Part shown: positions 22,749 through 33,719 of the stretch, piece after piece | How positions within the stretch are numbered: position 1 is the stretch's first letter | How the letters are laid out: each line of letters begins with the position of its first letter | Origin: Fragilaria crotonensis | Taxonomy: Eukaryota; Bacillariophyta; Fragilariophyceae; Fragilariales; Fragilariaceae | Length of the DNA stretch: 64,000 bases | Direction: 5' to 3' | NCBI GenBank assembly: GCA_022925895.1 | Contig: JAKSYS010000006.1 | Location: forward strand, 248,001-312,000 | Program-made: the position numbers and the translations under genes | The notes under the pieces: generated by a model | Databases searched by the model: none | Seen by the model: only the letters and a program-made list of their open reading frames with translations | What the model was told of the DNA's origin: nothing

Positions 22749-22905
22749 CTTTTACCGCACTGGTAAAAGGTAAAGGTAAAGGTAAGTCCCCTGGTAAAGG
22801 GTAAGGTAAAGGCAACGCGATTTCTTTAAGGGTAATTACCTTGAGGGTAAAGGTAAAGCACTTCACCTTTACCCTTTACCTTCTACTGTACCTTACCCTG
22901 CCGAG
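22749..22905. repeat. GGTAAA-type repeats right of the copia
   Basis: Many imperfect copies of GGTAAA, GGTAAAGG and the complement TTTACC. Together with 15700-15835 this shows that the retrotransposon landed in, or beside, a pre-existing GGTAAA repeat tract. Confidence 0.75.
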
Positions 22906-23490
22906 GCCTACCAAGTACTTGTACCTGGTACTACTAGCTAATAGTACTCTCAGAGTAGAGGGGCATGTATGCCATAATGGAACAGCATTAGCATGTCGTC
23001 CGAATCGTTCGTAGACAGTAGTATGGAATAAGTAAAGTACAGTACAAGTACCGTAATCCAGAACATTAATGCACGAATGGAGCTTCGGAATGCGAGCAGG
23101 CCAGACTTTTCATGGCCCCTCTAATGTTTCGAAAAGATTGAACCGAGTCATCCGCAAGTGCAACTCGGTCAGGTAATGAAATTGTCGTAGAACCTACAGT
23201 GTACTTACAAGGCCAGCTTTTCTTGATGTCATGGATCTAAGTAATGGCGTTGGAATCAGAAAAAGTTCGACGTGTTCTTGAAGTTCCAAACGTCGTTCCG
23301 GTTGAATGGCATCCTCACAGCCGAAAATGAGCTTCTCATGTTCTCAGTTCTCATTGGTGTCCAGTAACTTGGGCTACTGTGTTCTGACGAGGGACCGCAA
23401 AGCTGACACTTACAATACTCCATTATCATTTTTATCAACCCGTCCGCAAGTCGAGACCGAGACTACCGACACCGACGACAAGGAGCAGCC
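22906..23490. other. Intergenic, upstream of TPR-like gene copy A
   Basis: Contains GTAC-rich sequence (22910-23060) and, in the last 60 bp, sequence similar to the 5' flank of the inverted paralogue at 47.7 kb (ACCGACACCGACGACAAGG just before the ATG). No other gene. Confidence 0.5.
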
Positions 23491-24237
23491 ATGTGTACGT
23501 TTGCCAACACTGAGCATGTCGCATTGCGGTCAATATGCTTGAGCAACGCTGGCGTAAAAGCATTCGAGCGTGGTGACTTGGACAAGGCTATACGATACAT
23601 GACTTGGGCGCTGCATCCAGACTTAGCGATGTCAAACTCGGAGAGTAAGGATAGACGAATGTCGAAGAAGACACTTATGAAAGTGATCAAGAGTCAAGCG
23701 CACGCTTTCCTCCCTGACCAGTTCTTCGAGCTCCGGAGATCTTCGACTTTCGGAAGGCGACGAAATAGTCGAGAACATCCACTAACGAAACGAGTCACCG
23801 ACGCCACGGAGCAGTCATCTTTCTACTCTTATCGAAGGCTTATCAGCGTCAAGGCATCCAACTCTGTGCCTATTCTACGTCAGACATCACAAGACCAACT
23901 CCGTGCTATTTTCCTTGCAAACCTTGCCATTTGTTATCATTTCTACGCTGGTGATATCTGCAAGGCAAAGTGCAGCTACGAATTGGCAGTCGCGGCAGCT
24001 TCCGATAGTGGAGATTTGCTCGTTGAGTTGGTGGTTTGGAACAATCTTCTGCAATTGCACTCAGATGACCTTCTAGAAGAGAAGGCGGCGCGAGCTTGTA
24101 TGGTGCAATTGGAGCAGAAACTCTCTGATCCAAGGGCATCTGACTTGCTTTCAATGCTAGGCAGGCATGACCGCCGTGCCTTCTTGCTGAATGTAGTCTT
24201 CTTCTCGTTTCCAGGTACCATAGCTCCCGCTGCGTGA
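23491..24237 (+). CDS. TPR-like protein, copy A
   Basis: 248 codons from ATG 23491. The N-terminal helix pair NAGVKAFERGDLDKAIRYMT and a second one (LANLAICYHFYAGDICKAKC) look like TPR units. The middle is Ser/Arg-rich and probably disordered (FGRRRNSREH). About 24 of 248 residues differ from copy B at 46962-47708 by my count, and coding similarity stops soon after the stop codon. Mostly conservative changes and an intact frame in both copies argue that both are, or recently were, functional. The function is unknown; the architecture is of a family common in diatoms. Confidence 0.8.
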   Translation: MCTFANTEHVALRSICLSNAGVKAFERGDLDKAIRYMTWALHPDLAMSNSESKDRRMSKKTLMKVIKSQAHAFLPDQFFELRRSSTFGRRRNSREHPLTKRVTDATEQSSFYSYRRLISVKASNSVPILRQTSQDQLRAIFLANLAICYHFYAGDICKAKCSYELAVAAASDSGDLLVELVVWNNLLQLHSDDLLEEKAARACMVQLEQKLSDPRASDLLSMLGRHDRRAFLLNVVFFSFPGTIAPAA

Positions 24238-25371
24238 GAATGATCGCTCAACCACTATCTAGATTTCCGCCAAATGCAAAAGTAAACATTTCTACTTGGC
24301 TAAAGAATCGTGCAACACTGTTAAAACTAAAGAAGCAAATCTAAATGACGTGCTATCGATGTACATGTCCTCGAGGTTCTGATTTAAGGTGTGAGCCAGT
24401 TCGAGGCGTCGGTAGGGAGGGTCGACCGCGACTCGTGGCCGTACCGTAGCTCCTTTTTACCCTGCGCTTCGCCCAAAGTATATCCATAAGGCAACTGTAA
24501 ATGAAATTTTTTCGAACGCTATCACTTTGAGTTGAACGATGCGAAATCGATTGGGCGTTCGATGACTCACCGCCTGCGTGAACAATTCTCCTCAATCAGA
24601 CTATCGCCAGTCGCCAGGTGACTGACTTGAAGTACTCGAGTACTTGATAAACTGCGGTTCCATCTCTTTTAAACATTTATTCGTCGAGAGCCCGAATGAC
24701 TTCTACTGATAGTGATGTCTCCAGTGTTTATTGGAAGGCGAAACAATCCGATCCACTTCATTTGGAATGCGGTATGATCTACCTGTAGAAAAAACACTCA
24801 AGAGTAGATTGAAACACGAAATGTTGCAAAAGCGCTTTATTGGACCTTTCATTCTTTCTACTTCAAACGCATAGACGACTATGATATCATTATGTCACCG
24901 TATGCTACGAACCAGCTTGGCCTCGGGCCATTTGGAACTTTTGACATATTTTGTGCGAGGTACAGTACGCTTAAGTAATACATCAATATTGATGTTGAAG
25001 TAAAACAATTATTTGTGTGGATATATCGTAGATGTATAAGTATAGAAGAGATGGACAAACTAAGTACTGAGCACTCTACCGGTAGTAGTAGAGGGTCCAG
25101 GTATGCATACTATGACATGGCTTGGTTCCGAAGGGATTGACGAGATTTAGGCCCGTTCTTTCCGTCGCAGAATCAGACGCAAAATCAGCCGCAGACCAGC
25201 AGTCGAAGTAATCAAATTTCATTCGAGTTAGTCAAAAATTTCTGAGGCTAAATGAATAGCACTGCTGCTGAAAAACCTCATATTTCATAGCTGTACGGGG
25301 AGGTTTTTCAACCGCAGAAATCCGGGTTTTGTAAAATCAGCCACAGAAATCCGGCCATGTATTAACTCATC
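24238..25371. other. Intergenic; possible foldback element at 25145-25370
   Basis: No gene recognised. At about 25145-25365 there is a foldback-like piece: GAAAAACCTC and GAGGTTTTTC form an inner inverted repeat (about 25270-25312), and outer parts share CAGCCGCAG / CTGTGGCTG-type matches. It abuts the Harbinger element and could be an older MITE, but I found no convincing target duplication. Confidence 0.4.
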
Positions 25372-25668
25372 TCAGGCCGATGCTTACGGTAAACAAAACT
25401 GTCCAACAAAATCACAACTGACCGGAATTTTTGTAAAACACGGTCCTTATTCACACAAAACTTCTCACACAACTTCCTGTCAGTTGTGTAAAGCCGGGTT
25501 AGTTAGAAAAATTCCCCCGAAACAGAAATGCAGTTTTGTGGAAGACCAAGACCCTCCACAAAACTTCCATTTGATGGAAGGATACGCGTTTCACTCCTGA
25601 AATTTGTCAATAATTGATCATCAACATCAGCAAAGCCTTCCTCCTCTTTCCTCTCATTCCTTCGTGCA

Positions 25669-25932
25669 GTGTCTCACAAACTCCAGATGGGCAATTCCCA
25701 GAGTTCTACCAACAACATTAGCCATGTCTTTGGCTTAATGCAGAGTATCCTCACCAGCGTAAACGATAAAAGCGCAGATGATGAACGCCCTACCAATGAA
25801 TCAGCCTGCTACGACGACGGCGGTGCTTTCAGCGATGAACTCTTCCAAGACTACCTTGACCGACAAAGAGATGAGGATTTGGCAAAGATAAAGTCGGATC
25901 CTTCTCATGCACATGTTGGAACAGGACAATAG
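25669..25932 (+). CDS. Small ORF overlapping the Harbinger transposase start
   Basis: An open frame of 87 codons (internal ATG: MGNSQSSTNNISHVFG) ends in an acidic segment DELFQDYLDRQRDEDLAKIK and overlaps the transposase ATG by about 26 nt in another frame. It may be the real N-terminus of the transposase, separated by a one-base indel or an undetected intron, or a separate short protein. The transposase frame itself has a stop at 25889, so without a shift it must start at or after 25892. Confidence 0.4.
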   Translation: MSHKLQMGNSQSSTNNISHVFGLMQSILTSVNDKSADDERPTNESACYDDGGAFSDELFQDYLDRQRDEDLAKIKSDPSHAHVGTGQ

Positions 25933-27420
25933 GGCAATTGAATGCGAACCACCATCCAAAAGATCCCGTCGCGTCAAGACGTTCATTGACCCGATCACGC
26001 ATTTGGCTCGTCCAATTACGCCAAGACTTAGCCACTGGTGGATATTGTACATAGAAGACCCAAAGGTGAACGACCCACATTGGAACAAGCAATTTAGGAA
26101 CAGATTCCGACTTCCTTATGAATCATACCTCAACCTTTTGTACCATATTCTCGAACTTGAGAATGATTCCGAGGTAATTGATCCTTTTTCAAGGTGGAGA
26201 GATGTAGCCAAGGGTGATGAGTCAAAGAAGAAGAAGGCAAAAGTGTCACCCATTGAACTGTTGGTCTTAGGAAGTCTTCGGTACCTTGGACGTGGATGGA
26301 CGTTCGACGATCTTGAGGAAAGCACATACATTGCGAGGGACGTCCACCGTGTCTTCTTTCATAAATTTGTTGAGTTTGGTGCAAAGTTTCTTTACCCAGT
26401 ATACGTCACGATTCCCTCAACACTTGAAGAGTTGAAGGAATGTGAACTTGAGTACCAAAAAGCTGGCTTTCCTGGTTGTATTGGAAGTACCGATGCAACG
26501 CACATAAACATGGACAAGACAAACTTTGGTGTTCGTCAAGCACATCTTGGATTTAAATCAAAAGGAACTACTACGCGAACATTCAATTTAACTGTCAACC
26601 ACCGTCGAAGAATAATCCATACTACGACCGGTCATCCTGGTAGATGGAATGATCAGACTCTCATTAAGTTCGATGGGTTAATGGATCAGCTGAGACGTGG
26701 TCTATTCAACTCGACCATGAGCTTTGAATTGCAGACGCGGGCAGGCCGCAGCATCAGCATAAATGGGTGCTATGTCATTGTTGATAATGGTTATCTGCAA
26801 TGGTCGACTACTGTACCACCACACAAAAGCTCCTCGAATCGCTCCGAGCTTCGATTTTCGCAGTGGTTGGAATCTTTGCGAAAAGACGTGGAGTGTACGT
26901 TTGGAATACTCAAGGGTCGCTGGAGGATTTTAAAAACAGGCATTCGACTCCATAATACAGAAATTGTGGATAACATCTGGATGACATGCTGCGCCTTGCA
27001 TAACATGCTGCTCGATGTTGATGGTTTGTCTGCTGGATGGCAAAACGGGGTACCATCACAATGGGAGTTAGAGTCTGGACAGTTTGATGACATTGATGTT
27101 CCGGCATCGATTCGGAAGCTAATTGACCCAAATGGAATCAATCCGAGGGCAGTTTGGTCATCGATACGAGCTACTGCGGGTATATGGATGCTGTCGATGA
27201 TGACAACGACTGTCGTGAGAGTGAACAGAACCAGCCGAACAACAACAACGACGATCATGATGCTGTAGAATTCCGCAACGAAAGTCCTATTTCGGTGAAC
27301 AATATATCTCTGAAACGTTTTCGAGAAATGCTTGTGGAACATTTCAATATACTTTTTCACGACAACAAAATCATTTGGCCCCGACGCCTCCCTGAGAAGC
27401 CTCGTTATGTTCCAGCATGA
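25907..27420 (+). CDS. Harbinger-type DDE transposase; last ~70 codons frameshifted
   Basis: From ATG 25907 the frame runs 453 codons to 27268. It has a basic patch (SKRSRRVK), a helical domain (NRFRLPYESYLNLL), and the DDE_Tnp_4 nuclease: D196 in GSTDATHI, D293 in VDNGYL and E329 in RKDVECTFGILKGRW. All three catalytic residues are present. After NPRAVWSSI the translation becomes low-complexity Thr. The conserved tail (SLKRFREMLVEHFNILF and KIIWPRRLP) is in another frame, to 27420. A one-base change near the GGG at 27178 would explain this. The nuclease core is complete, so activity is possible, but the tail is not in frame. Confidence 0.85.
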
Positions 27421-27525
27421 CTTGCGGAAACATTGTTCTTAGAAGTGGCTACTAGTGTTGTCGATGTCCTTAATACTCCTTGATTCACTACCAAATACTA
27501 CTGCTTCATTCCTCTACTACCTCTT

Positions 27526-29310
27526 TTACTCCTCGTCGTCGCTTTCATAATTGCCCGCCCGAATTTGCTTTTGATTGCTGAGACTTTCATTCTCAAAACA
27601 GCTCTCACACCACCATATCATTTCCAAACCACGCTTCACCGAACAACAGATATCACACACAAATTCTTTACACTTTCGGCATTTGTGTGTTGACGGATTC
27701 TTTCTGCAGTCAATGCACATGAAGGATGCGTCGCACGCTGGCGGTTCATCGAGTCCCGGTAATGGTACAGAGAAGAATGTTGTTGCTGGAGACGTTGTTC
27801 GAAGAGTTTCAGAGCAATCAATCACCCGAGGAGGCTCAGTGCCACCACTCGTTGCGTATGACGCGGCAGCCGCAGCCTGACGAACGAGAATGACATTCTT
27901 TCGTCTACTCACCTCAGCTTCTTGAAGTTTCTTTATACTTGTTTCCAATTCAAGAATCTCGTTTTCGTATCGATCCAGATTATCCTTAATCTCAGCTTGT
28001 GCAGGACCGTTTTGGGTGCGATAATACCTTTCCAGCAGCCTGTCATGTCTTTTATTCAGCGACGTTAAATTGTCGCGAATTATTCGTAGTTCAAGGTGAT
28101 GCGTATTCTGTAGTTCCTTCTCAATAAGCTCTGCCTCAAACAGCTTGTAAGTCTTCTCCAGCACATTCGTATGCTGTTGGTTTGCGACTGAATCCATTTT
28201 CATTTGTTCTTGACCTCTTTGTTGCTTTTGCTTTTTTTGGTGATCTTTCCACGTCGTCGTATGCTGCTGATGTGCTATTGGATTTCATGGCCCGTCGTGA
28301 TGCTATCTTTCTTCCAAATGATGTGTTACATTTGGCATCTGAAAGAGGAACGACTTCATCGATGAACCAGGTAGAATTGGTATCCAGCCCCATAAGCACC
28401 AGGCGAGGAATCCCTTGAAGAAGTAATTCTTAGGAACTTCAAGAACTTCAAGGTTGTCGACGATGTTGGTTTTACCATTGGATGGGTACGGTACATCTTC
28501 GGGAGAAACATCCTCCAAATTGTCATCCTCGTTGTCATTAGAATTGTCTTTATTAGAAATATTACCTGTTGTAGTAGCTGGAAACGAGGGAGCGAACACG
28601 AAGGTTTAGTGGACGTAAAATTCAATTCGTTTCATGTTGTCGATATTCATGTACTTACTTTTTGCTTTTTCATTGTTTTGTTCTGCATTGTACATAGCTG
28701 ATAGGCACCACTTTACGTAATCCTCATAATTTGTTCCTGACGGAGTGTAATTGATATCCTTATAAGGCAAGTCACTTCGAGTCACCAAGGCCTGCATCTT
28801 CTTGCAGTTACTCAAAACATCTTTGGCGAGCCGCAGCATTGTCCTACCAGAGATTTGAGTTGAATTTACAAGTGATTTGCTACAAAGCAGCTCCTTTTCA
28901 ATAGACCCGCTTCCAACGTAGATGTGCACACCACTTTGTCGATGGAGTAGCACTGGAATGCTGAGTATCAGCGCTGAATCGTGTTGCTGTGCATCTTCAC
29001 TTGCAGGAGATGCAGTGAACAGACCCTTGAATCGGTTCAGACCGGCAAGAAACTGGTCAACGTAAGACATGGTTTCATCAGCATCTCTGACATCACCATC
29101 ACCAAAACATAGCGTTGTCATCAGCTTTTCCATCGCTGCTTCTGTAAATGAGTTTCAACCTCCAGCAAGCGAAGGCGAATCATATGATGCAAATGCAATC
29201 AGAGCCTGCAACTCCATTAGAAGTTTCTTGCTCACGTTGGTTGGAGTGCTGCGAACTTTCTTCTTACTCGAAGATGAAGGTAGTGAGGCAGATGCGGGTG
29301 GATTCGACAT
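27526..29310 (-). CDS. Second gene of the Harbinger element: coiled coil plus eight-Cys finger, 4 exons
   Basis: My exon model runs 29310-29268, 29141-28659, 28577-28476 and 28413-27526. The introns 29142-29267 (GTAAGA...CAG), 28578-28658 (GTAAGT...CAG) and 28414-28475 (GTAAAA...AAG) all keep phase. The start is MSNPPASASLPSSS. The first half is a globular region of unknown type (MSYVDQFLAGLNRFKGLF). An NLS-like run SPKKAKATKRSR and a long coiled coil follow (LEKTYKLFEAELIEKELQN onward). The C-terminus has CxxC-x8-CxxC-x4-CxxC-x11-CxxC (CIDCRKNPSTHKCRKCKEF...), a FYVE/RING-like zinc pattern. One frame change remains near an A7 run at about 28230. The role in transposition is unknown. Confidence 0.65.
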
Positions 29311-29573
29311 GGTGCAAAATGCGAGAAACATGCATTATATTTGACATAAAACACCTTTCTGGTACTCCTCTACAGCGTCCTACGAACACATGACACCTTT
29401 TCCGTACTCATCCACAGCATATCTTCGGCATTAATTTCAGTTCTTCGTGTATTGATACTAAAGATAAGGTTTTTGTTTTGTTTACGGTAAGGACGGGTTC
29501 TCGCAAAACTTTCAATAAAACTTCCTGGAAGTTTTGTGAAAATCAGTTTTGTTTTCCATAAGCATCGGCCTCA

Positions 29574-30342
29574 GCTCATCAGCTCATCAGTCATCAGTCA
29601 TCAGTCATCAGAATAGTACCGTATAGTAGCACTACAGTAACAACGACACGAAGTTCACCGTGTTGTCACTCGTCACTACAGTATATTTATATCATTCCTT
29701 GTTGGATCCAATGCATATGTCAATTCTTATTATCTCATTACTATGCCATACTAGATGTACACATCTTCTGAATTGTGATGACGGTACATATGACAGAGCA
29801 ATGCAGTTGACGTTCCTCTGTAGGTTTGGCAGAAGAAACATCTCATCCGGGAGTTCGTATCTGAATGAAATTCTGTGATCCCCCTTTTTGAGGGCTTTCC
29901 AATTGTCATCAAAAATCAGCCGCAAAAAGGGTGTGTGAAGTGTGCAGTTGGAAGCCCTCAAAAATGGATTTCAGAATGTTGAATTCAGGTTCACCATATG
30001 TTGTTCTGTGATCTGCTGCCAAACAAACAGAATGACAAGTCAGCCAATGTCAACACAAGAAGAACGGGTATTCTAGGTGATGATAACAACTACCCACCAA
30101 GGTCATTCTAGGTGATTTATCACCTAGAATACCGGGGATGATTGATCAGAAAATGCGTCCGTGCATAGAATATTGACTACAAGTGTAGCAGGCTAGTAGT
30201 TATCTTTCAGGGAAGAAAATGGTATTCTATGTGTCACATACCTAGAATTGATACAACACTTTTTTCATACATTATTTCAGTCCCTCAGACATTAATTTTT
30301 TCATATGCCTGTGTAACTTCCTTTTGAATCACAAATACCGAA
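29574..30342. repeat. Short tandem TCATCAG repeats and two hairpins, no gene
   Basis: TCATCAG units lie at 29574-29612. An inverted repeat sits at 29885-29905 / 29945-29964 (TTTTTGAGGGCTT and its complement, one or two mismatches). A perfect 15-bp inverted repeat, GGTATTCTAGGTGAT, sits at 30067-30081 / 30119-30133, with a third partial copy between. The hairpins look like ends or cores of small foldback elements. Confidence 0.7.
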
Positions 30343-32400
30343 ATGCAGTGGATCAGCAAGTTTCTTGATTGCTTGAAAACAATCTTCCAAAGGCAAGTTG
30401 GTAAGTCTTACTTCCCAATCTTGCATGCGTACCAGAAGCAGGTGGTGTACATGCAGCATTATCTACATCTTGGAAGTCATACGGTTCGTAATTTTGCTAC
30501 GCGTTTACGCAAGCTAAATACTTACTTACCGTATTTCCCAAGAGAAGAAGGTAAGCAAGGCAGCAACTCCTTATAAAACAGAATAAGAATAGCACATCAA
30601 GCCCTTCTTGCAATAATCGAGCCATCCACTCTTTTTGGCTGCCTCACCTTGTACACTAGGCAACAGCTGCCGCATGCAGAGAGATCAAATGGGATGTTGC
30701 CTCTTGTCACAACAAATAGGTGTGTTTCTGTTGCAAGAAGGCAGTGCATCTGATCTGCGGTCATGTTCATGAGCATGCAAGTTTATCACCTGTTTGTTGT
30801 GCTATGAACAATTTGGCAGGACATTTGAGAGTCCTGCATGGGCAGCAGCATTTATTGAGGAGATTTAAGCAACCAATGAACTTCTATTGGCTGGCAAAAC
30901 AGGAAGCTATTAAACAGAGGATTATACTCCTGCTAGCAATGCAGCCAGTGAAGAGATGTATACCGGTGCGGATGCTGAAGTTGTTAATCAAGAAGTGTTG
31001 ACGGCATGGATGGTTCAAGATGTTTACGAAGCCATGACTCCAGCAAAGTGCCGGAAGGAGAATCGTTCCTTGTCAACAAGAGCAAACAATCAGAGCGAGG
31101 CATGTTGATTCTTGTTGTTTGGTTGTTTGGTGTCAAGAACAATGAAAGTAAAGATACAGAATGTAAGGTTGAGGGCTTTGATTGGCAAGTGTTTGCTCAA
31201 GGCTATTGAAGTAGAAATCAAGAAAATTGTCAGTCTGCCAACAGAGAGCAGGACAACTAGAACAGCTATTCGTGTGGCTACAAAGGCTTGGCTGAACATC
31301 AAACAAAATCGAGCTACATTTACATACGCTGGTTTCTTGTATTATGACTATTCAAACTATCTCCCAGTTCAACTCAAGAAAGATGGTGATTCTTGAAAGG
31401 AGAATGTTACAAAAACAAGCGTTCAAGTCTCATTTACCTTTTCAAAAGGTACGAGTATCAAGCAACCCCAGAGTTTGAGGAAAACGTAAATGATTACATG
31501 GAGGGCGTTGTTCACGTTGTAGCTGCGGCGGCTCAAAGTGGAATTGGTTCGATTGTGCGTAGAAAACGAGAATCATTGTCCTTTGAGGTGTATGAGAAGT
31601 TGATGGTCTGTTTTTGCAGGAACAATTGCATGAAGGAATATTCTCACGAGCGTTTCTATCCCTTACGTGGAACTTGATGTGTTGTGGCGTTAATACATGT
31701 GTTTGTCTTGAGCATTTACTCTGGAAAAATAATTGCTTTGGTTTGTTGTTCTCGCATGTTAAGAATGACCAAGATGGTTCCAGGATCTACCACCCGAGGT
31801 GCACCTATGCTAACCCAGACAATTACCTTCTGTGCTGTGTAACAGCAATCTTCAATTTCCTGCTATGTTATCCCGGGTTATACAAAGACAAGCACAGCAT
31901 GAGGACCAAGTCAGGAAGACCGATTCAGCGACAACCTCACAAGAGTGCTATTAGAAGAACACAAGGATGAGCTCCTTGACCTGGGATGTGTACCAGGTAA
32001 GGTGCTGGGACATATGCATCAAGTTACATTACAGCTGCTCCTAGCTCTGTTGCTGTGAACAATTGTGGTGATTGGACACTTGGAGGTGCTTGCAATGTGT
32101 ACATGCAGTACATACATGCCGGTGATCAGTATGTTGGTCGTATTTTAAGTGGCATTAATGTATCGTCACCAAAGTTTGGTGCAAGTTGCCCTGACTTTAT
32201 TTATCATCAAGATCTCTTGGAACGATTGTGTGCTGAAGAAAGAGGCTTCAGAGACTGAACGACAACAAGATTTGGTAAAGAAGCAGGTTTCTGAAACATT
32301 GATGTCATGTTTTAGGGACAATTTAAAGAAATTTATCTCAATAAGGCAAATTCTTCGATTTGGACTTGCATCGGGGTTGCATCACTTTGATGAATGAAAG
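30343..32400 (+). mobile_element. Remnant of a tyrosine-recombinase (Crypton-like) element
   Basis: Plus-strand translations in shifting frames match a protein family common in diatom genomes that I interpret as tyrosine recombinases. ATPEFEENVNDYMEGVV is followed by LMCCGVNTCVCLEHLLW, FSHVKNDQDGSRIYHP (the conserved K/R region), CTYANPDNYLL and, at 32055 on, GDWTLGGACNVYMQYIHAGDQYVGR. Upstream, QVVYMQHYLHLGSH and NTYLPYF at 30420-30540 recall a gag-like or N-terminal segment and may come from another element. Stops and shifts throughout show it is dead. Ends were not found. Confidence 0.6.
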
Positions 32401-33719
32401 AGCTATCATGGTGCACATTATGCGGATCCAACAACGGCAACCGGGTACACACCCCTTGTTACCTGTCGGTCTTTCTCCGGTCTATCGTAGCAGGAAGATT
32501 GGTGCATTGAATTGCAAAGAAGCAATTGTGTCATGCTAGTATGAAGGGCAAAAACCACTATTGTCTGTTCCGTCCACAGGCATTTGAATTTTGAATTTCA
32601 TGCATGTCATCAAATAAAGCATCGTCATTGTAACCGATCTCGCGCCAGTGCCAAAAATGATGCAGCAGATGCACAATTGGAAATGTCATTCACAGAATTG
32701 CATTGCGATTGGTGATGTTTTGTACATGTTAAGAAAGTGGCATTGAACATTGCGTCTTCACAATATTGACCAACAGGCTTTGCAGACGTTGAAAACAAAA
32801 GCTAAACACAAAGGTGACCAGTTAAAAGAATGCATTGTGAATGCCTCTTCAGTAGCAAAGGATTTGTGACAACTCATACTACAATGTGTGTTGTAGTAAA
32901 CCAACACAGGCAGCTTGTGGGAGAATTCAATATCGACATGACTGGTTGCATCATTTTTCCAGTGTGTGTAATGATATGTTGCCGGTCTGAAGATTTGTGC
33001 ATTTGTGCATGTGGGCAAGTTTGCATGTCAGCATGTGTGCATGTGTTGACGAAGAGGTGTGTCAACAAAACTTACATCCAACAGCATGTTAAGCAGTGGC
33101 CAACCATATAAATATGCAAGCACGGACATCCTATATAAATTGGTCATGCACACTTGCTAACATTAAAGCCATGTCTGAGCACATACATCCATGTATACCA
33201 AGAACATCCAGAACTCATCTGTCTACACTAAAGGATTTCCCAAAATGTTATCTCAAGTCATAACTCTGTACTCAGAAGTACCCTTGTTTAGAGACACACT
33301 GGGCAACCAATCAAAATAAACACAGCCACATGTATATTTTAATGTTCAGATATACTATGCATATTGAAATACTTGTCAGAATATCTAGTATCTGTGATGT
33401 ACTTAGTAATTCAAACCAAAATAACCCTATTTGAATTGTAGAAATTCAAACATTTTTAGCTTAACACTTCATAATTTGGTTTTGTTGTCCTTAGATGTGT
33501 TCAGAGCAGCCAGCACTTCATCAAGGCAAAAAACCCTTAGAAGCTTAAACTCTCCAGTATGCATTAAAATATTTGATAGGAATTGTGACACAACCATTCT
33601 GAGGGATCCTTCAAAAATTACTACAAGTAGGAGCCACTGCCACGACTGCCAATGGTTCTGCTTCTATTGTCAATGGTAGAAATGGGATAACCTTGTTGCT
33701 CAAAGTTGAGATGGCACCA
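32401..33719. other. No recognisable gene
   Basis: AT-rich sequence with only short frames. One 93-codon Cys-rich plus-strand frame (32830-33111) resembles nothing and reads like chance. It presumably includes the 3' LTR region of the minus-strand copia at its right end, too decayed to define. Confidence 0.45.

Larger units (their letters stand above)
25375..29570 (+). mobile_element. PIF/Harbinger DNA transposon, 4.2 kb, with TIRs and TCA duplication
   Basis: The left end GGCCGATGCTTACGG and the right end (reverse complement GGCCGATGCTTATGG) continue into AAACAAAACTG on both sides. The trinucleotide TCA flanks both ends (25372-25374 and 29571-29573), as expected for the 3-bp duplications of PIF/Harbinger. 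Inside, a DDE transposase runs on the plus strand and a second, multi-exon gene runs towards it on the minus strand. Two-gene layouts are normal for the superfamily, though the second protein is usually Myb-like and here is not. Confidence 0.9.

Noticed and set aside
32830-33111. Cys-rich 93-codon frame as a small secreted protein
   Set aside because: No signal peptide or regular Cys spacing; sits in AT-rich transposon debris.
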